Below, in pieces: positions 12,601 through 25,170 of a stretch of 64,000 bases of DNA. Every line of letters begins with the position of its first letter. The first letter of the stretch is position 1. A model generated the notes under the pieces. The model made no database searches. It was not told where the DNA came from and saw nothing but the letters and a program-made list of their open reading frames with translations. The stretch is from Polytrichum commune (Eukaryota > Streptophyta > Polytrichopsida > Polytrichales > Polytrichaceae): NCBI GenBank assembly GCA_950295325.1, contig OX485806.1:39434001-39498000 (forward strand), read 5' to 3'. The position numbers and the translations under genes are program-made.

Positions 12601-14589
12601 CGTGGTGGCAACTAGTGCAAAATAATTTGTGTCTATTCATACCAAAGAACAAATTTACACAACTTAGAATGGAGTGATGTAGTGCACATTGGGACTGTTC
12701 ATACTACGTAATAATTTTTAGATTTGAACATGTCTATGTATAATAATACATGAATAATTTGAAAATAATGTGGACTTTCTTTTGGATAGGGGGTAGTCCA
12801 TAATCTGGTCTCCATCATACTTATGTAATCTAAAAAAATTAGAAGATAACATAGATTACTTTGGCTTGTAAGCCCTAACCCTAGTTCACTTCCCGACTTC
12901 TCTCGGTGGCTTCTCTCCCGCTTAGACTCTTATGAAACTCTTGAATCCAGATAATTTGAAACATAATCTAGATTATATGTACGATTATGTGTACATAATC
13001 TATGCGTTTGTGAAATTTTTGGACGAGCCCCTTGTAATAATTTGCTTGAGTTGCCACTCCGGGCATCAGGTTTGAAGACGAATTGAAGCGTTAGTCTTTT
13101 GGATTGAAGTCGAGTGGATTTGAATCCTTTGGATTGAAGTCGTGTGAATTGCTTTTTCAACTACATAGGTAATGGTGCCATTTTCATGGGCTCCACCCAA
13201 TGAACTCATTGTTCAAATAGTGGATGGGTGGGATGCGTTAGAGGAGAACAAACCATATTCCATACCCATGAGCACCACCAACTTTGTTTGCATTGATGCT
13301 CCGGGGGTGGTCTACAATACCGGGCTTGCCAAATGATGTAGTTGTTTCCTACATTTGACCAAAGCTAGTGGAGGCTCTACATTGGATTTGCAAAGGGGAA
13401 TCATCATGTCATCCATGGCATTCTTCTTTCACACTATGTCAACAAGTGGTGGATGTGGCTTGTTTGTACCTTGGTCCACCATGCTTCATTCCGCATGGCC
13501 AACGACGTGGCCTTCCATGCAACTCATATTTGAGTAAATGTGGACAAAATTTCAAAATCTAGATTTTTTTATTGCTTACCTTTTAGGGGGATCTTCCGAT
13601 ACACTTCAAACACACTTGAATTTAATCGGAGATTTGTGAATCCGTACTGATAACTTGAATGTATGCTATTAAAATATGATGAGGAAAAAATCAATATCTA
13701 TTTCTTGATTTTAAACCCATATGAATAAATGTGAATAATGAAAATACAATCAAAATAATTGCTATAATACTATCATAATCAACTCTGCATATTTTGTTGG
13801 AAGATTTTATAATACAATCTTATCGTATTATCCTTTGATAGAATTTAGTAGTTATAATTATGGACTTAGACTTAGTCTAATTTTACTTAAATATCAATTA
13901 TGATCGTGGGAGGGGACTTGACCACTATGCACAAAAGTGGATAAGGTGCAAAAGGTTCTCTAGCACCCTCAAGTTGTTCTCTAGACCTCGTGAGTTGTGG
14001 AGTGCAAGGACGTCATGGTCAAGCTCATGGCCTTTCCATTGGTAAGGACAGTTCACTTAGAGAGGTTGTAGGTGGTCATACTCCTCGCGAAAGGATGTGC
14101 ACACGGTTATGACATTGCCTACCACAATGCCAAGTAGACCTAGGGTAGTGCATATGATATGCAATTGCTTAGTATCATAGTTGGCATTTGATATGAAATT
14201 GTATGGTATCATAGTTAGTGCATTCACTAGTCGAAATATCTTGGGCTTTGAAATGAATGAAATTTACGTGAAACCATTTTATGGCAATTGTTTGAATTGA
14301 GATGTATAATCTCATTTATGTCTTGTGTGTGGATGACTACAAGTTCTATATAATCGTGCGCCTTATAGGTTATAGCTTTAGGTGTTCTCTCAATGTACAC
14401 CACCTGGAGCACTAAGGCAATGTCTCATTCCATGATAACCATAGATGAGTTGCCTTCCGCCACCTTGCCACCTCTACCGCCTTCCAAGCCTGCTCACAAA
14501 GAGAAGGTACCTAGGTCCATGGTGGGGAGCACCATGGCAGCAAGCTATTTAGAAGCACTTTGCAAGCTATAGTAAAGGAATGACATAAG

Positions 14590-15262
14590 TAAACCCAACG
14601 TGTGCCAAGTGCGGTGTGGACGAAGGTCTATGCGAATTTCTTGTCAAAAATCCGGATTCTCCTCTACAAGAAGAGAATCTCATGATAGGTTGAGGGAGGC
14701 ATTGAAGGAGGTTAAGACATGTACTAGTAATGAATCAAACAACAACATGGTGAAGTTGCAATGTGAAGATGTGTTGGTATGTTTGAAACAAATGGATGGG
14801 CATGCGACATGAAATGTGTTGAAGCGTTGTCAAAGCATAATACATCAATATTCATCCACTTACTTGACTTCCACAACGATAGATGTACCCGAGTCGACCG
14901 AGGAACTTCCTTCCAAGAAATCATTGTCACAATCACCTTCTCCTTCGCCATCAATTGTGATTGTGAAACCAATGATAATGGTGTAGATGTTGGCAAAAAC
15001 TAGCAAGTCTATTTGTGCATTAACAAAATTGTCTAAGGGAATATAGTGGGTAGATTAGAGTTAGTAGAGGCTAAGGTATTGGAGTTGTGCTTTAAGGCCG
15101 GAGCTTCAAAGCTAGAGAAGCATCGGAAAAGGCTAAGTACATGTTTGCTATTGAAAAACAAATGGCTCAAAGAATGAGAACTCTAGGGAAGGCAAAGGAA
15201 CTAGGGATCATAAGTGACCATGACTTCAAAGTGCGATGTGCATTGTTGTTTAATTTGTAAGC
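14590..15262 (+). pseudogene. Decayed ORF1-like gene of a Harbinger element
   Basis: Pieces of a protein persist in shifting frames. A Ser/Pro/acidic linker (STTIDVPESTEELPSKKSLS) lies near 14,870. A C-terminal helical piece (EKAKYMFAIEKQMAQRMRTL then GKAKELGIISDHDFKVRCAL) lies near 15,130-15,258. Plant Harbinger transposons carry a second gene with a Myb/NAM-associated protein ending in such a helix. The convergent transposase remnant next to it supports the reading. Frameshifts and stops make it non-functional. Confidence 0.4.
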
Positions 15263-15379
15263 ATGAGAGGTTCCATAGAATTCCAATGCGTTTATAGATT
15301 CTTTTGAAGATGCCACCCCAAAGAGCTAAGAGGTTTAGTATTGTACTTTAGAGATAAAATGGTTTGATGGGAGCAAGCA

Positions 15380-16455
15380 CGGTCAAGTATATAGAAAAAA
15401 TGCTATGGTATTCTAAAACCATAAAGTTTTTGGTCAAACGCCTAAAAGTAATAGCAGAGTTTTGTTTAAATTGGATTTTTTTTTCATGGTGCCCTTTCTT
15501 CTTGTGTTAGGTACTCAAATATAGAATATCAAGGTGAGATCTTCAAAACTTATCATTAAAATACTTCTTCAAAAGGTAATGGCTAGATTTGGTTTTGGAT
15601 ATAGATTTCATGACCTTAAATATTTTGAAGTTGGAATTTTTATTCATACTCCTTGCATTCATTGTATACTTGAGGGCACCATCACAACAATTTATGGGAT
15701 AAAATTAATTTGCTATAATTTTATCACATTTAAAATAAATTTTAGACGATTATGTGTTCCGTCAATGTTGATGATGACACCTTCTAGACATTCAACCTTT
15801 AAGCGCCTCACATTGATATTGATCACGCCACTCAATCTTGTGCAATAAAGCGTAATTTATGCATGATGCATTGAAAACCATATCATCATTCAAAGCACTC
15901 TTAGACCAATTCCACTCAAATGCTTCAAAAATTGAAGTGTTGTCATGCTTCATGAAGGGGAGGAAAGCCAAAAGTCATTGCTTGGGACTAAATTTATAAG
16001 GGCATCCCGCAAGAGCACTTACCTCACGTGTAGTCCTAGCGCAAGCAAAGAGTAGGACAAACATTCAAGCACAAGTCATGGAATTTATCTAGAGTGAAAT
16101 TAGTTAAGGTTTTGAACATAAGGGGGCTAGCACAGATACTAAGTAGCCCGTCTATAATGCCAATGCCAATGTTCATTGAAGCTTGGCCACCCTCATTGAG
16201 GTTGTTTGCATTGAAAAAACCTTTAGTTTGGTTAGCAACAAGTGCAACCTCCAATTCGAGAACGGAATCACCGTCTAATTCGCCAAAGAATTCCTCATCA
16301 CTACTCGGACTATCCTCCCAACTTGAGGGAGAGAGAGAGAGAAAGAGAGAGAGAGAGGATTTTTCATTCCACTCACGCTCAATCTCAGAGTCGCTCATGG
16401 CTATGACCCTAAACCCAAACATAAAACGCACCAAAATAGTCGAATCATGAGACAT
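15380..16455 (-). pseudogene. Broken PIF/Harbinger transposase (DDE_Tnp_4 type)
   Basis: The N-terminal part is open (16,455-16,036) with an acidic head (SSWEDSPSSDEEFFGELDGD) and FKTLTNFTLDKFHDLCLNVC. After a frameshift come FLPFMKHDNTSIFEAFEWNW, SKSALNDDMVFNASCIN and, near 15,750, EGVIINIDGTHNRL, which would hold the first catalytic Asp. Later catalytic residues are not recognisable. Several stops and shifts; no activity expected. Family assignment is from recalled plant homologues. Confidence 0.6.
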
Positions 16456-16522
16456 ACACCAAAACCCTAAACCCTAAACCAACCCAGTCTTTTGGTGTAT
16501 GTCTCATGATTCGACTATTTTG
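16432..16522. repeat. Perfect 33-bp inverted repeat with a telomere-motif loop
   Basis: Left arm 16432-16464 (beginning CAAAATAGTCGAATCATGAG) is the exact complement of 16490-16522. The 25-nt loop contains CCCTAAACCCTAAACC. It sits at the 5' end of the transposase remnant. Confidence 0.85.
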
Positions 16523-16986
16523 ACAATGATGACCTAAGGATGTCTTATTACTTGCATTATTTTCAAGAATGAAAGTGTGACCAATACACACATAATTGGC
16601 ACTCGCATAGAACATGGCAATTTGATATTGGGAGAAAACACAAATAATTGGAGCTTAACATGAGATGAGTTTGTAAAAGGTCGAGGGAAACATTAATTGA
16701 GATTTGGCAAGACCTAGTCATTATGTGCATGGGACACCCTAAACCCTAAGCTGAGAAATTAGAAGCAATGCTTTACAAGATAGGTAACAAGTGACACATA
16801 GGTAGTCAATGAGATACTCACATGAACTATGAGATTTACTCGCAGATTGGCTTCGGGCACAATTATGGTCAGAGTAACCATAATTGAAAGGCTACATGCA
16901 TAAATTATCATTATTGCATAGAGTTGTTGATTCCTTAATTGAAAACATAGGTCATCCCAATTATGTTCACAAACGGGTTCGGAGTA

Positions 16987-17928
16987 CCGTAGTTTAATAG
17001 CAGGTTCGGCACAAATTAATTCTAAAAATAGATGTCTAAAATTTTGGAATATTATTGGCATTTTTTGCCGAATATAAAATTAATTATTTTTCAAAATTGC
17101 CTAAAAGTAAGAAATTTTTACTTCTCACTAGAGTTTTACTTACAATGGAAGCATATGTGAATTTTGAAGGAGAGAAGGTGCTCCTTTTGTAATCAAGCTC
17201 ACGTACATTAGTCCACAAAGAATATGGGTTAAGAAGTAGCAAGACTCTAGGCGAGGCTTTTCAAATGTGTTGTACACAAATTTTTGGAGTCCAATTGAGC
17301 ATAGAAGATGAAGTTTTATAGAATTTTGTCCAACTAACAAAGTTGAGAAATCAATCCTTCTTCCACCTGCAACAAGTTTTGTGTCAAAATAAGTCTTTAT
17401 GAAAAAGATATGGACAAAACATTGCAGCCATGTAAAGATCAAAAAATTAAAATGCGTTCATAACAGTTTTTTGGAGCTCATTTGTGCATAGAAGATCAAC
17501 TTTTTTGGAATTTTGTTGGTCTAAAAAAAGTTTATAAATCAAGTAATCTTTCACCTCCAACAAATTTTATGTCATTTGAAGACTCTATGCAAAAGTTATG
17601 CGTGTTATAAAAATGACGTCTAACTAGGTGCTTCACCTCAAAGTTTACATATCCCATATGCATTGTTGAACACAACTCCACTCTACTTGCATAAAGCACA
17701 GAGCATTCTCAACTCTTCACTCACATCTTACTTGTCATTCAATGCAAAAGAGATGTACAAGATATAAGTTGAAATAGAAAATTAAAAATGAATGTAAGCC
17801 GAATTTTTTAAAATTAAAAGAGAAAATTGCCGAAAATATGAATATACTATTTTTAGGTGCCGAACCTACTTTTTGAACTTTAATTAAATATTAGGCAGCA
17901 AGTTGCCTAACCTGCTAGTAAACTACGG
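16987..17928. mobile_element. TA-flanked non-autonomous DNA transposon (942 bp)
   Basis: Ends CCGTAGTTTAATAGCAGGTT on the left and the complement CCGTAGTTTACTAGCAGGTT on the right, each next to TA. Subterminal inverted stretches (GCCGAATATAAAATTAATT against AATTAAAA...TTCGGC) and an internal ~185-bp duplication (TGCATAGAAGAT; CACCTSCAACAAGTTTT). No transposase. Class inferred from TA target sites. Confidence 0.65.
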
Positions 17929-18173
17929 TATCTAAATAAATTCAAAGACGTACTCGATCTGTAATCTTAGTTTAACAAACTACACCCTTGCCACTTATAA
18001 GCACGCTAAGTAACATTGCACGTAATCTTATGATTCTAAGTCGCTTTACCGTGGGGTTTGCATGTATGTTGATTTGTGTTGGCCTTGATGGCCATGGGCC
18101 TTGCTAGGCCATGATGGCATGGGAACGTGGAACTCGGTAGTGAATGCAAACCACGGGAATGTGGTTGCCATGT

Positions 18174-18427
18174 AAGGTAGGTATGCCCAAAACCATCACT
18201 GAACCTAAAAACCATCAGTATGTATTGCATACATACATGTGGAAGCAACAAATGTATGCATGTAACACATAGTGATACATGTGATATCAAACCCATCACC
18301 AGCCTTAAAACCACCACCACTATGTATCACATGCATACATTTGTTGCTTCCACATGTATGCATGCGGCACGCATACAGTGATGGTTTTTGGGTTCGGTGA
18401 TGGTTTTTGGCACACTGTACCTACCTT
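18174..18427. repeat. Foldback of ~250 bp
   Basis: AAGGTAGGTA at the left and TACCTACCTT at the right bracket two ~95-bp arms that are about 90% complementary. They share CATACATGTGGAAGCAACAA and ATGTATGCATGT, with a loop of about 45 nt. No target duplication is obvious, so it is either a MITE or a hairpin-RNA locus. Confidence 0.75.
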
Positions 18428-18485
18428 GGGCATTGGTGGCCTCGTAGGGAGTTGGCCAACCCGACACGAGGGACATTTCGGACTA

Positions 18486-19533
18486 CAGTCTAACCTTGAT
18501 AATGTCACCCTTGTTAATAAAACACCTTGATATTGTCACCTAAAAGTTTGAAACCGATTTTCAAAGTGTAAAACTCCCTCGTTATTATCCCTATCACCCT
18601 TGGTAATGTCATTATTTTTTTCCAAAATCCGTAGTGTAAATGTGATAATACCAAGTATGGATGGATTGTATGTGATGGTTGGATGGACATATTGTAGTAG
18701 CCGAAAGGGTCATGCGCCGCCCCTGTGATAAATGCAATGCTATTCTTGGAACTTGATCGTGCACCAACCCTGAACGGTGTTGTCTATACACGGCACTCAA
18801 AGGTGTTGTCTTTTCATGGCGTTGTCAAGACTTCTCGGCCTCTATGCACCCCACCTTCCGTCACATGTGTTCAACTGTGTGTCTTTTCACAGTGTTTTCA
18901 CGGTGTTCACGCATGTGGGCACAAGAAGAAGAAGAAGAAACCAAGGAATTTTGCTTCACGGAGCTAGAATTGGGGTTTCTGGAAGGTACTCACATTTGGG
19001 AAGTAGAGGGAGATCCCCAATTTTGTTTAGCAAAATTTCGAAACTAAGTTAGAGGGTTGTTTATCACTGGTTAATTAGTTTGGGCGCCCATCTAATTCAT
19101 TTCCTAGATGTTTTGAATTTTATGGCTAGCCAAGGTTCTCAAATTTTCAACACTCTAGAGTTGTTAGGAATGGAAAAAATCCATGACAAACTCATTAGAA
19201 TTGGTGTTGCACATTTAACATCAACAAAACAATGTGACATTAGAAGCTTCTTTGTCTCTAGTGAGAGGTCTTTACCTGATCTGAATGACACATTATGATG
19301 TGCTCTTGTTGTTATTCACAAATTTGAATTAGATTTTACATTAAAAAACATTGAAGTCTCGTATTTGTTATTTGTTATTTTACATTATAATTTTATTTTG
19401 ATTTTCTACCTTTTTTTGATAATATCACATTATGCACAAATCTTCAAAATGTGACATTATCAAATATGTCACACCTTGTTTATATCACTCTTTTTGGTGA
19501 AACGGATGGTGTGACATTATCAAGGTTAGACTG
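18486..19533. mobile_element. pogo/Tc1-mariner-like element (1,048 bp), decayed
   Basis: Inverted ends CAGTCTAACCTTGATAATGT on both sides, flanked by TA (18484-18485, 19534-19535). Subterminal copies of CCTTGATATTGTCACC. Inside, 19,080-19,298 (+) ends STKQCDIRSFF, resembling the K-Q-x-x-I-x-x-FF tail of pogo-type transposases. The GC-rich stretch 18,720-18,990 has a frame with EEEEETKEFCFTELELGFLE, possibly transposase or captured DNA. Confidence 0.65.
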
Positions 19534-19674
19534 TATCTTGTTGTGTTGTACACACGTGCAGTTGTCAGATGTGATAGGCTGGGTCACTCAAAATAAGTGT
19601 ACCAAGCGCTAAGCAAAGGAGAGCCTACTTGCTAGGCCTAATGTTACCCCATGTATGTGTGGTCACCGCCTACC

Positions 19675-19895
19675 AATGATCGGGGAGATTTTTGGACATA
19701 ATCAATTGAGATCCTAGTGTTTGCAAGTCCAATTGGTTACATGTTGACATCCTCTAGTTTTCCTTTATTAAATTGGGGTATATTCTATAGATTCTTCTAA
19801 AGTGATCGGTAATTTTCCTGCAATCTTGAACTTCAACCGGTTATTTCTCAAACTCAACCGGTTCATTCGTAACTAACTTCCGGTTCTCCCAAATC
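19675..19895 (+). repeat. Dispersed repeat, paralogue of 31,775-32,010
   Basis: Shares GATCCTAGTGTTT, AGATTCTTCTAAA, GGTAATTTTCCT and TTTCTCAAACTCAACC with 31,775-32,010. A decayed coding frame is possible (KILLKMMGNFPNVLKELQP at the second site), but the family is not identified. Confidence 0.55.
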
Positions 19896-19921
19896 ATTGC
19901 CACCTACGTGACTGCCCATAA

Positions 19922-20115
19922 TTTTTTTTTTTTTTTTTTTTGAGACAGAAGGCCGACAGGCCAACGCCAAAGCACAGGAGGCAGTTGACCACCTGGCAAG
20001 TTTTCCGTCAAGTAGAGAGGAGATTTCACAGCTGGGATTTGAACTGCCAACCTCTTCCTTGAGATTTGGGTATCTCTCCACCATCATCCGGTAGTTTAAG
20101 GTCATCTCGGACCAT
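19922..20115 (-). mobile_element. tRNA-derived SINE, young insertion
   Basis: On the - strand: head GGTCCGAGATGACCTTAAAC, pol III B-box-like GTTCAAATCCCAGC, CTCCTCTCTACTTGACGG, GGCCTTCTGTCTC and a poly(A) tail. It is flanked by a perfect 13-bp target duplication TGACTGCCCATAA (19909-19921 and 20116-20128). 194 bp, the cleanest SINE in the window. Confidence 0.9.
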
Positions 20116-20624
20116 TGACTGCCCATAAATAAATAACGACTAACCCTCAAATGCAAGGGTCAAACGGGGGACGCGGGCCCAAACTCACCATCAAATTAAC
20201 CAATAATTAAACGATAACTCTATTGCCCAGTTTTTTTACCCAACACTCAATTGACATGATAATTCATGTGGCCACAAAGTCAATGAAATTATTAGGTTAA
20301 ATTTAGGCAACCGTAACTGTTGGTCATATAAGTGATCATCGCCCACAAGAAAGCAACAAACACCATCACTTTTTTTGGCCTACATAATTACTCTCTAAAG
20401 TCCAAAAAGTTGCCAAGTGGCCCAACATTCCGGGGCTGCTAAAAAAAAAAGCAAGTATTAATGAGTGCCGGGGCCGCCAGTCGGGAGTCGGAATCCATTC
20501 CCATTTGTATTGGGCTCCACTCATTGGCCCGTTGAATGGGTGTATTGGAAGATTCACATCCATGACTCGGTTATCATCCATACGCAAATATACCACACTA
20601 ATTATGAGGACTTTAATAGTGTGA

Positions 20625-20715
20625 TTTGGGCGAACCAACCCATACACTCGTTCTTTGTTGGATGCCCTAAACTCTTGCCTCCAAGGAACCAGTGTACGGA
20701 TTGTTTCGTTCCAGC
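20625..20715. repeat. ~90-bp dispersed repeat (copy 1 of 3)
   Basis: CGAACCAACCCATACACTCG, TTGTTGGAT and TTGCCTCCAAGGAACCA recur at 29,990-30,075 and 59,405-59,490. Function and class unknown. Otherwise 20,130-22,600 has no recognised gene. Confidence 0.6.
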
Positions 20716-23700
20716 CTAATAGTTTGGCATTTAGATCCCAACCACATCATTTACCATGGTGGGTAAGGTGGGATAATGGAATACGGTGAATGACCACTAA
20801 TGGTGCACTAGACTAGGAGTAGAATAATTCCTTTATGAATCCGAAATGGATGATTGTAAAAGTTTTGGCCCAAAGAGGCTGCAGTGATAGGTCGGATGTA
20901 GTGATTGGTCGGATAAGTCTTGTTTCACACCACTTGGAATCACTTTTGGGTGCCATCGAGTTGACCATTTTGTGTGCATTCGTATGCATAGTAGGATATT
21001 TTGATGCTCGGTTGAGGGAGACAGTACTATACAAGTAGGGGGTTGACTTACTTGCCTCTTGAGAAAATGTAACTGATTTTTTGCAAGGAACAAAAACACG
21101 AAACGACTTACGTTCCACATCATTTCCTCTACTCCATTTCTGAAAAATATAGCACAAATTTCAAGCCACTCTTTCTAGCCGAATCATCTTGTTTTCACCG
21201 CTTTGTGTTTTCTACCTTATTGATGCATTGCCATAGAGAAGGCATGGGTTCACATGTCCATGGTAGCCCACAAGAATGGAGCCCAACGGTCATTTGGGTA
21301 ACTAAATTCGGTTATTACCACAACGAGTGTTTTGGTGTTTTCTAGGGTTACAATGTTTCAATTTGAGCACAAAACTAAAGGACTTAGTCTTTTGTGAGGA
21401 GGATTGAGCATGCTTAGAAATGAACACTATTGTACAAAATTTCAATAGTAGTGTTTAGGTGTTACGCAAGTGCATGTGTGAGCTAAGACATTTGAACCCA
21501 CACCATGTCCTTCTCAAAGTAATACCGACCATCCTAATGAACTTCTCTTCACATAAATAATGGAATCTTCTCTAGATAAATAGATAATAAAGGACAAGGT
21601 GGGAGTGTGTTGTAGTGTTCCCCAAGGCAATTCCCTTGGGGAACTCCACATGAAACGCCAAAATACACTTGCATCTTGTTTTTATTATCGTTCAGAATCA
21701 CTCATAACAAATGAGAACACAAGACACTAATACATTGTGACATTGTGATAATGAAAAATTCTTGGTGTTACACCCAATGTTACATTTACCGGGAAGGTAA
21801 TGTTACCCGCGGTAACACCTTGCGTCAACCCCAAGGCAGCATGGTTGGGCTCTTGCTAACACATTGATGTTAAGGTAAATGCATTGATAACCACCCTAGA
21901 AACTACGTAGGACATGTCTTCGACTGCATTGTTTATGGTATTTAGTGTCACTTAGTATTTGGCTTAATATTTTCCTTAAAATGGAAGTTTTCACCAAGTA
22001 AACTCATTTGTGTTATATATTGTCCGTACAACCTATTTGGCAAAAAAATAATCTAAATTAAGATTCGGTTATAAGTGTAATGGTAGTTTAGTAATGTAGT
22101 CTAGAGCTTGGAAACAATTTTTGGTGCCACCTTTTTTACAAATGCGGTTGATCCCTAGCTATGCCCATAAGGTGTTTGGAGCCAATGTTGGCCGAGTATG
22201 TGGTGTTGTTGATAACCAAGAGATCCGATTCCTTAAAGACAAGTTGGAAGCAACGAACCTCCAATTTGGGAGTTTCAAAATTTATAGAAGAAAAGAACCT
22301 CCAATCCCGATTCTTTAAGCAACAATTTTTAGAAGGTTATTTGATTTTTGGAGAACCACAATTATGAATCAAGTCCAGTGTTTTGAAATTTTGAGAACTG
22401 CATTGAAGAATATAACAAATTGTCCAGATAACCAACAAGGATTTGGTGCCATTTATAGAGCCCACCCAACATTGGTCTGAACCTAAATTGAACACCTTTT
22501 ATAAAAGCGCATACTATCTTCTATAATGGAACACATCTTTATGTTACCAAAATCACAAATCTGTGATTGTAGAGCAATGCTCCAACAAACTTTAAGGGGG
22601 GGGGGGTTACTTATGATAATTTGGTCACATAACATTACTCAACGTGCAGCTCTCGTTTTGTGAGTCTTCGAAATATAACAGTGGGATGCTCAAAGAGTTG
22701 CGCAGGGAGACTCAATTCAGTTTGAAATCCCATGGTCTCATTGTTATATTCTGAGGGCCCATGTTGCTGGATAATGTCATGCATCACATTGGTCACAACA
22801 TTATTCAATAGTCATTACAGGTTGGGTGGAGCTAGGAATAAATCAAATCCTATTCAAAACTATATCATGCTTATTCTCTCTTACCAGCAAATTCAACATG
22901 ATAAAATTGGGTGGAGCACTATGACTGATATTAGTAAAATAGAACAATTGATAGCATTTGATAATGTTATCGTGACTCATTTGAAATTCCTTCATTGAAG
23001 ACTTTGTCGCCATACACAAGATAACTTCTAAAGACTTCTCTGCTCTTAAAGCGCCAAGAAAAGTGCAAAAAACTCCCTTTTCCCCCCTTTCGCCTTTTGA
23101 CACTTCCGGATGGGACTCAATATTTTATTGAAGCTAGTAGCCCACTCTACATCTGAGCCGCAATTTGAGCCTCTTATAGACGGCAATCCCTCCTTGCAGC
23201 CAATGGAATATGTGGGCCTTGTTATTCCATTTGGGTCATTTGTTTGTGGAGCTATATAAAAATTAGAAATTAGGGAAAAACAACAAGTTACCAATGACAT
23301 AACATTACTTAGAATCCTCTCTTTATTTTATTTCTATTTCTGATCATTAGGGAGACTCACATTCAAATTGAGCTCCCATCAAGGTTCGCATTCCATTTTT
23401 TTTTATTCTAGCATAATTGGCATGGTCTATTGCACAAACACACAACGTTGTATAATGTTATGGAGAGCAAGCATTAGCAATGAGTGATATGGAAGTTAGA
23501 GATACGTCTAGAAGAATTGGGATAGGGACTTATTAGTTCATATGCGCACTCGGTGGATAATCGTGACCATTTAAATTATTTTGAAAGAAGTATTGAAGGA
23601 TTCAATTGTCAACATGTAATGTATTGTTTCTTATGTATAACTGTACATTATATATATATACACACTATATACACACACACACCGTGGGCCACACTATTCG

Positions 23701-23739
23701 TCATTGATTCACAACAAAGAACAACATGCTAACTATTGT

Positions 23740-23741
<2 letters not shown>

Positions 23742-23796
<55 letters not shown>
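23742..23796. repeat. (CT)n microsatellite
   Basis: Uninterrupted (CT)n of about 55 bp. The surrounding 22,600-24,780 region holds no recognised gene; the longest frames there match nothing I know. Confidence 0.9.
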
Positions 23797-23800
<4 letters not shown>

Positions 23801-24779
23801 ATGTTTTTTTTAAAAAAAAATTTCTTCCATGGGCCACCTAATATATCATGAACACAAATTGATGTGGGTCGGTGCTTTCATAACTTACAAGTCAGCTATT
23901 GTTATGATGAGAGGCTTCAGTAATTTGTAACTAAAGAACAAATCAATTGTTAGTTTAGTGCATGCATTTTGTATCAATTTGTAGAACATCAATGGAGTTA
24001 TGAAGCTAGCGAGGATTATTATTGTTGTGGTGGCAATGTGTTTATGACCCTAGGGTTGAAAGTTTCTCATTTGCAAGTGAAGAACATGGCCAAAAGGAGG
24101 TTTTTCGAGAGGCTCGATGCTCAAGGGAGTGTTTTCTTTGCCTTGGAATGCTCCTTGTTCTTCTTCTCTTCTTATAGTTTGAATGCAAACTCCATGATTT
24201 GTAGAAACGTTCAATTTGTTTATCATTGATCAATTCCAACAACTAGTTTTGATCCCAAAGTGGGCAACTACTTGCTTGTAAGTAGAATGTTAATGATGTT
24301 ACTCTAAAATGTAAAGCCATTGGTTGAGAGAGCCAAAATGTTAGCACTCAACACTAACTTTAAACACACGGATTCTTTCAATCTAGATTCTAGAACATTG
24401 AATATAAGAGGATTAGTTTTATCTTTTAGTAATCAACAAATATAACAAACCCACCTACTCACAATCACACCTTTTATGCGAGGTACCGTAGACAACAATG
24501 AGTTTGGAGTGTCCTCATTTTTGTGACATGGTGTGGTCCACAATAATTTTAAAGTCAACCAACAAATTCAACACATATCAAGATAATTCATGTGTGTGGA
24601 TATCTACCACATCAATTTGTTGCATCCAACGTAATGCACATTGGTTTACGACACCTTGTGTAATCTTCATTCTAATAAACTATTGCTACATTAATGTGAT
24701 CCACACTAATTATTGTGCATGCCAATCATGTCAACTATAGCATTCTTGGGCAACCATTTTATGTTCTCTTGCTTCTTTA

Positions 24780-25170
24780 AGTTGAGACATTCTTGTGTGC
24801 GAGAGTAGGGAGCTCATCACCATTCGTTATTTCTCATATTCATTGAACTCAATTATCGATATACTTGAGGAGACCTATATGATGATTTAACGATCACGAG
24901 AATCTTCACTTCAATATTGTACAAGCTTAGAAAATTATGAGGAAAGTGGCTACATGCACGAGAATCTTCACTTTGATATTCATATGAGCTCAAAATATCC
25001 GTAATGTTGAATTTCCTAGTGGTGAGTGAGTGGTCCTTCTTGTTGATGATTGATATGAATCCACACCAATTATGATAAGCATCGTGGATCCCACTATTGA
25101 GCTTATTTCCATAATACAACATTGGTGGGCTTGTGGGTGCACACTTTTCACTAGCCCACATTATTTAACA
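24780..25170 (+). repeat. Diverged copy of the dispersed ~400-bp repeat
   Basis: GAGAATCTTCACTTTGATAT, CATATGAGCTC and AGGAGACCTATATGA link it to 26,060-26,470 and to AMT2 intron 2. A short internal duplication (GAGAATCTTCACTT at about 24,898 and 24,960) is visible. Confidence 0.5.

Noticed and set aside
16094-16450. 118-codon + strand frame
   Set aside because: Antisense of the better-supported transposase N-terminus on the - strand.
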